Assembly: GCA_905221615.1 (NCBI GenBank)
Contig: CAJNDT010006132.1
Span: 1 to 64,000, forward strand
Source: Symbiodinium sp. CCMP2592
Taxonomy: Eukaryota; Sar; Dinophyceae; Suessiales; Symbiodiniaceae
Reading direction: 5' to 3'
Length of the DNA stretch: 64,000 nucleotides
Shown here one piece after another: positions 10,710 through 21,315 of this stretch (its first letter is position 1; each line of letters starts with the position of its first letter). A program made the position numbers and the translations under genes. The notes under the pieces are model-generated. The model was given only the letters and a program-made list of their open reading frames with translations, had not been told where the DNA came from and did not search any database.

Positions 10710-13700
10710 AAAGGGCTGTCGCTCGAGCTTGCTGGCGACGACCCGTGATCAAGACGAGTACCCACCTACCATTGATGAGACGCCAAAGTTCGTGGCCAAC
10801 CACGACGTGGGGACCACACCGATTCAGCATTACGTCAGAAGACTGGTGACCTACTTGGCAAGGATTCGTTCCGTCTCTCAAAGTGACGACAAGGGTCTCA
10901 ACCTGAAGGTCTACGTGAAGCTGAGCACGAAGATGTGGTTACGGATGTATTCGCGGCTGTACCATGCATTGGCATTGGTGTCGTGCGTGCATCTTCCTTC
11001 TCCTCCAATGCTTACCTCGGCAGTGATGATCGAGGCAGACAACGATCTTGTCGACAACGATGAAATTCCGGCAGAAGCAAGGATCAACACCATGAACACG
11101 CTGAACGGATTTCGCAATAGTTTGGGTATGGGTGGCAAGCCTGATGCCGCGACTATGCGCTCTCAATGCACAATCCTCGTCCAAGACTTTGACATGGTCG
11201 CAAGGACCAGAGGATCATCGCATACAGTGAGAGAAAATCTCGTCATGCATGGATGGAGTGAGATCTACATTGTGAGCCCGTCGATCACCGCAGGTGCCAA
11301 CTACAACTTCCAAGTCACAAAGGGATCGTTGGAATCTGTGAATGAGACATTGGATGGCTTGACTGAAGAGCAGCTTGCAACCGTCACGTTGCATTACCAT
11401 CTGTCTCTCCAGGCGATCCTCATCGAGAACATATCATTTCCGATGAGTGAGGTCGGAGACGGAGCAGCGATTCGTGCTGACTTGCAGCGACAGCTCAAGG
11501 TCACGTACGTTGACCCTATCATTGCGGCAGGGAAGCGTACCACGCGCCCTCCAATTGTCAACATCAATCATGACTTACGGTTCGTAGGAGCAGCCAGCAA
11601 TTACCTTCGACAGAAAGCTTCTATGTTCAACGGCTTCCACGCGCTGGGAATGTATATTGAACTGGAGTTGCGGGCCCGAGCATGCGTGGTGATTCATGGA
11701 TCTTCGTTTTGGTCAAGAATGTACAGCCAGGCGAAACATGCGTCGTCAGGCGTGCATACACTGTCAGCCGAAAAGGTGCCAGCACCGGACAATCGGGTCA
11801 GGTTCAAATTGGGCTTCGCTATCTACGAGAAGCAGCTGTTCTGCGAGAAGATGGTATCCACGTGCTTTGTTGAGGCATCGAAAGTTCGCTCATGGGACGA
11901 AACTGTCCGAACCGACTCAGTCGCTCACCCGTCGCTTGTCGAGATTTGGGAGGACAAGAGTGAAGTCAAGACGTCCACCAAGATTTCGCAGACATGGTTT
12001 ACGGGAGAACAGCAGCAACAGATCAGGTCGGGTGCCCAGGGTGACACGGTCGCTGAATCGTCCACAGTCACCTGGCAGGATTTTGACATCGCCATGACCG
12101 TTCCCGAAGCCTACTACGACAACAGGCACTACTGGTTCAGGATCGACACCTATGCGACCCTGAACACTGGTTATGTCAAAGGGAGAACGTTCTATTGCCC
12201 TGGATGTGAAGCAATGAAGTTGGCTGAGTGCTACGCACAAGCCTTCTTCAAGCCGACCGGAAACGGGTATCCTGGACACTGCATTGGGTGCGCGCATACT
12301 TCAGCCTTGAAGATGCAGCATCAAATCAGCTCCTTCAATGACTTGATCACGTCCCAGAAGTACACCTTGGCTTGCGCAAAGCACCTTTATGACCTGAGGC
12401 TTCAATTCGTGGATCCTCGCGTGGACATCAAGGAGTTCCTCAAAGTTTGTGCAGAGATGGTCTATGAAGACATCGGCAAGACGGTTTCTCACTACGGTGG
12501 TCTCCGAATCACAGCCAGTCAGGCCATCGAGTACGCGGCATGGGGAAAGGCCAAACAGTTGGCGTGGGACAGAGGGTACGACTCCGAAGGCAAGACATGC
12601 TACATCTGCTACTACGATGCCGGGAACTGCGCTTATGCTGGTTTCATGAGGATGCTTTTGACTCCAGAAGAGCGCCAAGAATGCTACAGAGGGTCAGTCT
12701 TGCCCAAGGAAGAGCTCCTGGGTGACACAGTGGAGCTGGCGCTCGGGCTTCTTACAATTGCAATGAGACACCCAAGTCATTTTCCGAATTGGGGTGGCCT
12801 TGAGGGAGCAAATGCGTGCGCGAGAGGAATCGAAAGATCATTCTTCCGCTACGCGTCGGCCGAAGCTATCGAGCTGATCACGGTTGACTCCCCGCGCAAA
12901 AGGACACCGCCCAAGAAGAATGAAGCAGTCGCTGAGATCGTCAACAACATGTCCGCTGACCTCGTGATTGATTTCACAGTGATCGTCGATGGTGATATCT
13001 ACCCTGTAGAGATTGCGAGAACCGACGAGACACAGGCCGCTGACAACGTCACGGACGATCCAGGGTTCTCAGTTGCTCCACCAATACCTGCACAGGATGT
13101 AGATGTGGATGCGCAACCCGAAGAAGAACAAGGTGCAGAAGGCCCTGATCCCAGGCATGCAATTCGTGAAGGATTTGTCGCGCAGCTTCAGGACTATGTG
13201 GGCGTACTCGCTCAGGGCGAAATGTCAGTCGGAAGCGACCGCATCACGTTCTGTGTCGCTTGTGGCAGTGATCTACACACTCTGTCCAATTGCACAGAAA
13301 ATGCTGCAACCCGGGATCTGGTACTTCGAGGCGTCCAGATTATCAAGGAAAGTCTTCTTCGATATCCACGTCGAGTACCTACACAAGAGGCTGAGCCAAT
13401 GGACGTTGACACCACAGATCATGTGAGTGTTGCATCCTCGGACCGACGACCCAAGGCCAAAGCCCGACCGCGACGCGGAGGCGAAGCCGTACGGGGTGAT
13501 GTGGTCTTGATCCGTTATGAGAACAAACACAATCTCTGCACGGATGTGGAGAATCGTCGGGGCCTAAATGATGCTTGTGGCGTACCACTGCAGGAATCGG
13601 GACCAGAGAATAGCCAGCGAGTGGTGGACATCATTGAGCAGCTTTCGGACCATCGCGACCGACGCCTACCTCAACGAGGAGACCGTCCTAGCTTTGCTTA

Positions 13701-16614
13701 CGATGAAAACACTCATAGCTACACCAATGCAGGCTATGAATCCATCGGCGGCGGAAGGCCAATCCGATGCGGGATTCTCGACCTGATCCCAACCAAGGGT
13801 GCAAGCTTCATCAACAATCGGTGGGACCTCGTGAACGAAGTTGTCCTTCGCAACATCACCCGTCAGCGCAGACTGAACGCGGATTGGGCGCTATCATGCA
13901 TCCAGTCTGACTTGCGCCACAGAATCGCCAGGCGCCCAGGCTCGGAATGGCTTGACAACAGGTGCCAGGTGGCATTCAACAGTGTCATCAAATGTGATGA
14001 AGGAGGATGGGTGATGATCGAAGACTTGGTGAGGCATGAGCCACTATGGACCCATGAAAGCAGACGCATCACCGAAGGGGTCTCAAGGACCGATGATCAA
14101 CAGAAGAAGAGAGTGTACAATGAAAGACTTCAGCTATTGTTCCAGGGGAACATGATTGCAGCCACGAAACGCAACAAGGCCAAGATTCGGTTGCAGTTCC
14201 TGGGTGTGAGAGTGAAGGACCCCGGCACGGAAGTTCTTGGATCAGCAGGTTCGAACAGGTTGGTATCGGTTCAGGACCAGATCACGGAGATCCAGAACAA
14301 CGATCATTGCCGGCATGGCCAGAGGTACCTGAACATATGCAACGGCTGGGTGAAGCCATGGGCAGTTCGGGCTACGAGTGGTCACTCTGCGCACTCAGAT
14401 CCCCAGAACAACTTGCTTCAGTTGGACAAGAACAGGTTCGCAATATCTCCATCTATGACCCTCTTGCAACGTCTTGGAGGTGCGTTCCACGCTACGGCAT
14501 GCCGCAACTTGGATTCCATTGTCACGCAAGGCATCATGCCTGGTTCGGAGGACCCCGACGGGGACTTCGACCATAGGCGCCAATTCCGAGGCAACCAAGG
14601 TGGCAGACTCCACAGCTATTGGGGGGTGTTTGCGCCGTTCGATCACCGGAACGCAACGACCAAGATGCGAGTACATGGACGAGACGCCAAGCACATGCCA
14701 TTGGCGGTTCTTCATGTCCCATCGCAGGACCTTGCACGAGAGGATGGACGTATCACAGACAGCGGCATCATGATCGTTGGACGAACGATACCTTTCCATT
14801 TCGTCAAGGAGGTATGGTTCTGCGTCCCTGATCCTCGAGATACACACTCTTTCGCTCTGGTGGAAAAGATCTACGATGAAAGGTTGGAGAAAGAGCTGGT
14901 GTTGGACTACAATGCATCACCGTTGCTTCCTGAGTTCGAGAGATACCGAACGCCAAGCAAGATCATGGAATTGCTTTGCGAGATGCCTCCTGGACCCCAC
15001 GACACAAGCAAGGAGCAGATCATTCGAGACCTCACGACTGTCCTGGAGTCCCACAGGGAGAACACGGTTCGGCATCACTACATGGACAAAGGAATCAAGT
15101 TTGTCATCAAGAATTGGCGACCCGAAGACCTACGCAGAGACGAGGATGGACGGAGAATGAGGGTATGCCCGGCATGCTACAACATCGTTCCAGCATGTTT
15201 CTCCCGATGCACGTCTTGCTGGTCACAGTTCGTTTCGAGCGGATATTACCAAGGTTCTCCACAACGGGAGACTCCTACGGAGATCCCCAGTGACTTCATT
15301 GCTCAGACAATGGAAGCCGCAGCAGCCGCAGTGCCTGAGGCGCCCGAAGAGGAGCAGGAAGCCATGGAGGTAGAGACCGTTGCGGAACCTGAAGAAATCC
15401 CAGAGCCATCTGTCATCGCGGAAGACGATCCAGAACAGGAACCTGATGAAGAAATGGACATCGAGCCTGGAGAGGACTTTGATGACGCAGTTCCAGAAGC
15501 AATCGCACAGGAACGTCGTCCCGTCTTCGTTACCGGCCAGTCTTTGAACATCGATCCTGAGCTACAACTTGCACGTACCGCCATGCAGCCATCCTACTAT
15601 TCTGGAAAGCGAAATGCCCATTGCATTGACGCGAACATGACCGCTCTTTCGTACATGGCATACGTGGTATGCAGATCCATCTACAAGGCTTGGTCAGGAT
15701 TCGCAAAGTGGGCGACTATGCCGTTGTTTCAGATGAGGGAAAGTTTCGCACTTGGCCAACGCTATGATGTGCTTGGAAAGTGGGGATCTTTGGCGGCAGT
15801 GGATAGGGAAACGGGTGTGAGCAAGGATGTGACTGATGAGGAGATCATTCGCTTTGCCAAGGAACCTGAGAACCTCAAACAGTATGATCCCAACGGGACT
15901 TACACCTTGAAGCGCTTCCGGACGAACCAGATGCTTTCTTTACTTACACGGGGAGCCAACATGATGGGAATTGGCAGGGACAACTTCAACCCTACTACTT
16001 ACTTGAAGAGCGAAAGGGATGAAGATGTGAAGGCTATGCACTTTTGTTGCCTGAACGTCCTGTGCGAGGTGATCCCAATGGTGACGGGACACCAACAATT
16101 CTCAGTGCTACGACCAACGCCAACTGGACCAGTGGACTTCTTGTACATCGACCCCGTCGGTATTCTGCTGACTCATTCTGATCAGTCAGTCCAGACCATC
16201 GGCTTGCTGGTGGACCACAGTGTGCAAATGCCTGCACATTTCATGGACAGATTGAACAGATCCAAGGCTGAGAGACAGCAAAACCCGACGACCAAGCGTA
16301 CGGAAGCCCTACACCACATTTCGGCCGCTGACTATCTTCCTCCAGGTGGTACATCCATCCTGGACACGCCTGTCACTACGGAGGAACGTGAAAGCGCTTC
16401 TTCATCCAAGGGACCTTCAAAAGGGCGTGGAAGAACCGGAGGTGAGCAACATGGTGGCTGGAACACCAATTCCTACCACGACTACATCGCCGGCAAAGGC
16501 CGAAACAAAGGCAAGGACAAAGGAAAGCAGAGGAACCAGTATCCAGAGGAGAACCTCCGGCCCTGGGACCGCGATCCTACGTCAACGCGAAGATGGTGGC
16601 GAGACAACGCCTGA
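10351..16614 (+). CDS. ORF4, 2087-codon protein with zinc-ribbon pairs and a KptA/Tpt1-like RNA 2'-phosphotransferase domain
   Basis: Open over 6.26 kb. The first about 90 codons overlap ORF3 and are Arg/His-rich, so the genuine protein may begin later or by a +1 shift from ORF3. Cys pairs suggest zinc binding at residues about 616-650 (CPGC, CIGC), 750 (CYIC), 968 (CVAC) and 1606 (CPAC, CTSC). Residues about 1130-1480 match the KptA/Tpt1 fold pattern in order: LRH at 1188-1190, an acidic-GW block (DEGGWVMIEDLV), RATSGHS with Arg1340, FHAT at 1379-1382 (family: YHGT), then GR-KHMPLAVLHV and a VPF-type end. In that family these Arg, His, Arg and Arg positions act in NAD-dependent removal of an RNA 2'-phosphate. 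The tail (about 2010-2087) is Gly/Lys/Arg-rich and probably binds nucleic acid. The N-terminal 600 residues are unrecognised. Dense packing with ORF1-3 suggests a mobile element rather than a host gene. Confidence 0.7.
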   Translation: MMAYFRPIFNGILAGYTQRGELRCLRQATSNRKESCTLSMEERRDNRKDPLLSLEPPLATDQRGQGRTRQRHRRHHLLRHLLHNHPTSQPEEEPSQPTWEEAPIPAGAQESWYHYVNIDEKGCRSSLLATTRDQDEYPPTIDETPKFVANHDVGTTPIQHYVRRLVTYLARIRSVSQSDDKGLNLKVYVKLSTKMWLRMYSRLYHALALVSCVHLPSPPMLTSAVMIEADNDLVDNDEIPAEARINTMNTLNGFRNSLGMGGKPDAATMRSQCTILVQDFDMVARTRGSSHTVRENLVMHGWSEIYIVSPSITAGANYNFQVTKGSLESVNETLDGLTEEQLATVTLHYHLSLQAILIENISFPMSEVGDGAAIRADLQRQLKVTYVDPIIAAGKRTTRPPIVNINHDLRFVGAASNYLRQKASMFNGFHALGMYIELELRARACVVIHGSSFWSRMYSQAKHASSGVHTLSAEKVPAPDNRVRFKLGFAIYEKQLFCEKMVSTCFVEASKVRSWDETVRTDSVAHPSLVEIWEDKSEVKTSTKISQTWFTGEQQQQIRSGAQGDTVAESSTVTWQDFDIAMTVPEAYYDNRHYWFRIDTYATLNTGYVKGRTFYCPGCEAMKLAECYAQAFFKPTGNGYPGHCIGCAHTSALKMQHQISSFNDLITSQKYTLACAKHLYDLRLQFVDPRVDIKEFLKVCAEMVYEDIGKTVSHYGGLRITASQAIEYAAWGKAKQLAWDRGYDSEGKTCYICYYDAGNCAYAGFMRMLLTPEERQECYRGSVLPKEELLGDTVELALGLLTIAMRHPSHFPNWGGLEGANACARGIERSFFRYASAEAIELITVDSPRKRTPPKKNEAVAEIVNNMSADLVIDFTVIVDGDIYPVEIARTDETQAADNVTDDPGFSVAPPIPAQDVDVDAQPEEEQGAEGPDPRHAIREGFVAQLQDYVGVLAQGEMSVGSDRITFCVACGSDLHTLSNCTENAATRDLVLRGVQIIKESLLRYPRRVPTQEAEPMDVDTTDHVSVASSDRRPKAKARPRRGGEAVRGDVVLIRYENKHNLCTDVENRRGLNDACGVPLQESGPENSQRVVDIIEQLSDHRDRRLPQRGDRPSFAYDENTHSYTNAGYESIGGGRPIRCGILDLIPTKGASFINNRWDLVNEVVLRNITRQRRLNADWALSCIQSDLRHRIARRPGSEWLDNRCQVAFNSVIKCDEGGWVMIEDLVRHEPLWTHESRRITEGVSRTDDQQKKRVYNERLQLLFQGNMIAATKRNKAKIRLQFLGVRVKDPGTEVLGSAGSNRLVSVQDQITEIQNNDHCRHGQRYLNICNGWVKPWAVRATSGHSAHSDPQNNLLQLDKNRFAISPSMTLLQRLGGAFHATACRNLDSIVTQGIMPGSEDPDGDFDHRRQFRGNQGGRLHSYWGVFAPFDHRNATTKMRVHGRDAKHMPLAVLHVPSQDLAREDGRITDSGIMIVGRTIPFHFVKEVWFCVPDPRDTHSFALVEKIYDERLEKELVLDYNASPLLPEFERYRTPSKIMELLCEMPPGPHDTSKEQIIRDLTTVLESHRENTVRHHYMDKGIKFVIKNWRPEDLRRDEDGRRMRVCPACYNIVPACFSRCTSCWSQFVSSGYYQGSPQRETPTEIPSDFIAQTMEAAAAAVPEAPEEEQEAMEVETVAEPEEIPEPSVIAEDDPEQEPDEEMDIEPGEDFDDAVPEAIAQERRPVFVTGQSLNIDPELQLARTAMQPSYYSGKRNAHCIDANMTALSYMAYVVCRSIYKAWSGFAKWATMPLFQMRESFALGQRYDVLGKWGSLAAVDRETGVSKDVTDEEIIRFAKEPENLKQYDPNGTYTLKRFRTNQMLSLLTRGANMMGIGRDNFNPTTYLKSERDEDVKAMHFCCLNVLCEVIPMVTGHQQFSVLRPTPTGPVDFLYIDPVGILLTHSDQSVQTIGLLVDHSVQMPAHFMDRLNRSKAERQQNPTTKRTEALHHISAADYLPPGGTSILDTPVTTEERESASSSKGPSKGRGRTGGEQHGGWNTNSYHDYIAGKGRNKGKDKGKQRNQYPEENLRPWDRDPTSTRRWWRDNA

Positions 16615-16945
16615 TCTTCCTCGCCTATCAGTTCGTGACCTCTGAGCTTCGCCGTGGAATGCCATCGCGAATGCTTCTTTCTTCGGTGACGCCTGATTCG
16701 TTTGTCATTTCAGGGGATCGTTACTGACGTAGATGAGTGTCACAACGTTTCTAATTGGGATGCAAAGCTCTGATTTTCAATGTCAACGTTGCGGCGGAAC
16801 ATTTTCTGTTGTCCTATCGTGCCATCTTCCGGGTGAGCAGCGTCGGAGACGCAACTCATGGGGGGTGCGAACGGACTGCGATGCCTTGTCAAGTTCTAAG
16901 GTGTCACTATAAGAGCTGTGAGCAAGACCGTGTAAAGTGCAAGAG

Positions 16946-16999
16946 AAGGGGGCACGCTACGCGTCCCTCGACTCTAAGGGGGCATGCTACGCATCCCTC
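16946..16999 (+). repeat. two tandem 24-bp hairpin units, 30-bp period, with a compensatory base-pair change
   Basis: Units at 16946-16969 and 16976-16999 differ at only two positions (55/85 and 63/93 in the last two digits). Each unit can fold as ggg-(c)-acgc-tac-gcgt-ccc. The two differences are partners in the stem: acgc/gcgt in unit 1 becomes atgc/gcat in unit 2, a C-G to T-A switch that keeps pairing. This covariation argues that the RNA or cruciform structure is maintained. Confidence 0.65.
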
Positions 17000-17033
17000 A
17001 TCTTTACCTTTCTATGTGACCGCCAACGCAACG

Positions 17034-17044
17034 TTTGGCTCAAG
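17034..17044 (+). other. possible degenerate spliced-leader relict
   Basis: TTTGGCTCAAG is identical to the last 11 bases of the dinoflagellate spliced leader; the bases upstream do not match. It lies about 600 bases before the decayed NTPase gene on the same strand. An 11-base match by chance in a window of this size is unlikely but not negligible. Confidence 0.3.
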
Positions 17045-17648
17045 TCAATGCCCATAGCTAAGTGCTATATGTGTCTTCTATCCTGAGCAATCAGAGCTAT
17101 CCCGTTGCACAGACGAACCGCCGCCGGCAGTGAGTGCAAAAGGAACGGCCGCCGGTTCTGCCTGCATAGGATCGCACGTGTGGAAGTAAGAGGGAGAGAC
17201 AGGGTCCAGTCTGTGGAGAGTGCTAGCCAGCCACACCTACATTCATTACAGCTCTGGTGGGGAGAGCAGCAACCAAGTCGAGATCAATCCCCCACGCACG
17301 AATGTTCACGGCGTTGAAGCTCACCAGCAGTTAGCCAGCTTCCTGAATTGACAAGAAACTGACAGGGATTTAGCACGTTAGAAAGGAATTCAAAAAAATC
17401 GGCAGTCGTGAATTGGCACTCATCAGCAGTTTGGACTTCACTTCAAACTACCGAAAGCTGGAGTACTTCATCTTCAGTCAGCGTAAGACATTCCCACTAA
17501 ACGTGAAAACAAAAGTCGTAACACTTTGGTCCACATATTCTAGTAGGATGTATCAATTAGTGGGGGGAATGTATCGATCACCTGGTACCGCTCCCGCTGG
17601 TGTCAGATGCATCGTTTTGACATATGTATCCATCGCAACACAGGCAGC

Positions 17649-19541
17649 ATGGCTGCGAGCGATGGGCCACCAACCAAGATCTGCAAAAGAGACTGGGAGG
17701 ATTTTATTCTGGCCAGAGGGAGTTATGAAAACACCTTGCCAGACGATGCAATGCCGTTTTTGAACAGAACGACAGAGCTATTTGTAATCATCGAAGAGAA
17801 CATCAAAGCAATCCGGCAACTGAACATCTCAACCAATCTCACGGACTATCGGAAGATGAAGGTGTGCTTTGCTGCACAGATGTTTGGCGCTGGCAAGACA
17901 ATGTTGGGCCGCAACCTTGTTCCCCAGCTAAAACTTGCAAAATCTGATTTGCAGGCCCACCTGAAAGCCTTCTTGGATAAAGAGAAGGCTAAGGGGGAAG
18001 ATGGAAGAAAATTTGCTGCTTTCTTCAGCCGAGAAGTGGAAACTCTCAAGCAAGCAGAACGGCTTTATGTGGACTTCAGGGGGTTATCAGATGTGGCCGC
18101 TGTGCCGGTTGAAACGGCCCGTGTTGCGAACACGAAGGGGCCCCAGCAAACCGATGTTGCTGGTGGAATTGCGGAGGTGCTCATGGAGGCGGCGAAAATC
18201 ACTCAGAAACCACTCTTTGTGCACTTTGATGAAATCGGGGGTTTCCAGGTCCCGGATCTCCGGAAGCTACGTGATGGAGTGATTCGCACGTGGGCAAGCA
18301 TGAACCAGGAAGCTGTTAAGGGCCAGGTTATGCCCCGCATCTATTTCTATTTTTCTGGCAAAAGCGTGCCGCTGTTGGAATTGGGCAATCCCCATTCTCC
18401 CGTTGGCACTAGGTGGATCATACTGGACAAGCTCCATGAGCAACACGTTGGTGTCATCAGAAAAGAACTGCTGAGTGAAGTTGAGTGCTGCGCAGACATT
18501 GATGGCAGATTATGCCAATGGACTGGTGACTGGTGGTGCTCCGCGGCTGCTGCTGTACACTCTTCGTTATTTGTACTCCTGGAAGCCAAACTTGAGCACT
18601 CCACACGCTGTTGATGTGGCCATGAGCGATGCCTATTCTTGCTTCAAGGGCATTGACATGGTCGCCAGAGACATTTTCATCACAGGAGTTGAAAACAGCC
18701 CAGAGGCCACTGCCGTCAAGATGCCTGGCTCCAGCTCCTGGTGCTTGCGCAGCTCAAGGTGCCCATCCAAATGAACACAGAGATTGCAACTCGAACAATG
18801 CAGTTCTCTGTCGAAAAGCTATTGTCTGTCTTGAATGTCTATATCGCAAGAGGACCAGGCGCATCAGAAAATGCGGCTGAAGTGAAGGATGCCAGCTTCT
18901 ATATAGACATCATGGACTTCATCAAAATCTTTGTAATGGAGACATATGAACAGAATTTCCGGACACCGCTTTTTTTTGGTGACTCTGCCGGGGCTGGGCT
19001 CAGTGCTGATGATGTGCTTGAGCGCTTGGTGGAGCATCGCATCATTGTCCAAGCCTGCCTGGCTGACAAGACGACATGGAAAGCGCTCCTGTCTCCGCTG
19101 CTTGACAAATCCAAGCATGCAGGTAAAGGCGTCCAGTTGGACAAACGTGCTCCAATCAAGTGGATGCCAGCAGCAACGGCAGCATGCAAGGTAAATGTCA
19201 CCAACGAAGACACCGAGGGTCAGGTTTTGCAGAGATCGACTATTCCCCCGCAAAGCCTCACCAAGGTTGTGAACGACAAGTTGAGGTCGAACCGAATTTA
19301 CCGACCTCGACCAAAATCCAAGTCAGCCGACACCATCATCAAGCAAGAAGACTTTGTGCTCGAGATACAAGACAAGAGCGGGCTAGCAGCTCCGTTGGAG
19401 TGGGCTGCAGTCTGCACAGAGGCGCAAAGCTTAGATGGAACGTGTTTGTCACCGTTGAGATGTGCTGACTGTAGGTCTGCCCAGCAAAAGCAGCAAAACA
19501 TCCAAAGCAGCGCAGGATTAGGAGAGCGTAGGGCGTACTAG
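17649..19541 (+). pseudogene. decayed P-loop NTPase-like gene
   Basis: A probable start ATG at 17649 opens frame 3 (MAASDGPPTKICKRDWEDF). It has a P-loop-like segment FGAGKTML near 17887 and a Walker B-like segment FVHFDEIGG near 18218, so an ATPase core is likely. Coherent sequence then moves to frame 1 at about 18475 (LSAAQTLMADYANG onward) and back to frame 3 near 18735 (VLAQLKVPIQMNTE), ending at 19541. Two shifts without an intron-sized gap point to indels in a broken gene, though assembly error is possible. I cannot name the family; it has the look of a repeated dinoflagellate ATPase gene rather than a housekeeping enzyme. Confidence 0.5.
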
Positions 19542-20080
19542 CTTGGTGTGAAGTCTTGGCTTAGCGTGCAGACGTGCAGCAGTGTGGTAACAGGAGTCAT
19601 TCCTTATGTTTGCAACTTGGCAGGTGGAGAAGTCCATCAAGGACACCGAAGTCTCCTTACTGTTCATCGCGCTGGCTCTTGGCCCGGAGCTGTCTGGCTG
19701 TGTTGGGTCTGGATTGCTATGCCTAGCTGCTGGCACCTATACTGCATCTCAACGAAAGAGTTCTTGCTGTTCCGGCCAAGAGAAGCTACACAGTGGACAT
19801 TTCAATGTTCGCAGGGTATTTGGAAACCATTCGATGACAATCAGACTGGAGAAGGCAAGAAATGCTTGCAAGTCAGACCTTCCTTGGAGGTCATCATTGC
19901 TATGATTTCAACAGTGTGAGGAGATTGGCTTGCGGCAAGGAGAGGTCACAGAAGATCTCCATCCCTTTCATCTCGCGCTTCTTTGGCTTCAGCACCATCA
20001 AGGTGGATATTGCCGCGGAAGGCAAGCTTTCAAAGGCTTTCTGTTTCTCGTCATGTGTTCTCACTGATGGTGAGTTGACA
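19542..20080 (+). pseudogene. probable continuation fragments of the NTPase-like gene
   Basis: Short coherent peptides appear in alternating frames: EKSIKDTEVSLLFIALA near 19627, NERVLAVPAKRSYTVDISMF near 19751 and ISIPFISRFFGFSTIKVDI near 19957. Each reads like globular protein and they follow the upstream gene in order and on the same strand, so they are probably its decayed 3' part. No reading frame longer than about 30 residues connects them. Confidence 0.3.
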
Positions 20081-21315
20081 GACGCGCTGAGACTACTTTG
20101 TCCTTGTTCTCTTCTTTGGTGTGTGACAATGAAGTTCCAACAACCTGTTCAACAACCAGTTTTCGAACTTTCAAAAACCTCCAGGTTTCTCCTTGGAACT
20201 AAACAGCTTTGGCGCTCCCCTGAGGCCAAACAGCAAGCAGTTCTGGATCAGGCACATCGGTTGAAAGGGTTTTGAGCTGGGAACCGGCTTCTATGAATTC
20301 TGATTGTGAGAATGAGATTGCACATCACCTGCGAGGCAGTGCCCCAGCGCAACCGTCAGTCATTTGGGCCCGTCAACTTCTCAAGGACTACGACTTCGAT
20401 GAAGCCTTCGCGTTCCTGTGCAAGTGCTTCAGTCGACGTGTTGGGTTTCCATGATGGTCTCTTGTAACTGCCCCGTCCCAACACGGCATCTCAGATTTGC
20501 AGGGTTTGTTGCACTTTTTGTGTCCAGCATGTCTCAGCTTCGCCGGGCATAGGTTGAATGGATGCAATTGGCATGAACTGGGATTGTAGCGCGTTTGCTC
20601 TGCGAGGACGGGTCTACGATTGAGGTCGCCGGCAATGCATTTCAAGTCAAAGGGGCCATTGCAAATGCGGCGATCTCAGCTGCGCCACTTTCTGAGGGTT
20701 CCTGGGAGTGTCTTCGCGAGTTTCTGAGTGCGGTTCTGTGCTATGAGCTTATGAACGGTTCTCCACGCTTTTGGTGAGCGACGTCAGGTGGATGATCTGA
20801 AGAAGGTCCCGTGCTTAGAACTGGCGCGTGGATTTAGCTCGTCCTGTCTTCGGAGTTGTTTGCAGGAGGGCGATGACAAAGATTGTAGTTTTGAGTGTCC
20901 ATGTTTGCACCTCTTGCAGCCCGTGAAATCAGGCAATCAAAGCTGAAGCGGAATTGAGCTTTCATTTTCCACTGAGCCGTTGCTGAGCCTTGCTCGAGGC
21001 TATCAAGAACGAGAACCCTCAGACCGTGACGTGCGATGCGTTCCAACTAGATATATACAGCCAGCAGGAGAGCATTTCACGTCAAATCCGCTCTGCCACC
21101 TAGGATCTAGGACCTAGGCCTCCCTGTGCCGCGTCTCAGCTTGACTTGGCAGGATGGACACTGGGTGAAGGAAGAAGCGATGTCAGCAAGTCTGCGCGGC
21201 ACAACTGAGCCCAGCACTTGGTTTCGATGACTTTTCCGCTTAGGGGTTTTTGCCGTCGCCCCGCTCGCAGGTCAGATTGCTACTGGTTCACGCTGCCACA
21301 AAAAACGGACGATGC
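20081..21315. other. gene-free stretch
   Basis: Only short unconnected ORFs in all frames and no motif I recognise. It lies between the NTPase remnant and the 3' end of copia-B; a 3' LTR of copia-B would be expected near 21.0-21.3 kb, but I found no matching sequence upstream of its gag. Confidence 0.4.

Larger units (their letters stand above)
16615..17648. other. intergenic region after ORF4
   Basis: No convincing coding sequence. It contains the hairpin repeat pair at 16946-16999 and an 11-base match to the 3' end of the dinoflagellate spliced leader at 17034-17044, listed separately. No LTR-like copy of any other part of the window was noticed. Confidence 0.5.

Noticed and set aside
16946..16999. 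CRISPR-like repeat
   Set aside because: Only two units with a 6-base gap, in a eukaryotic context.
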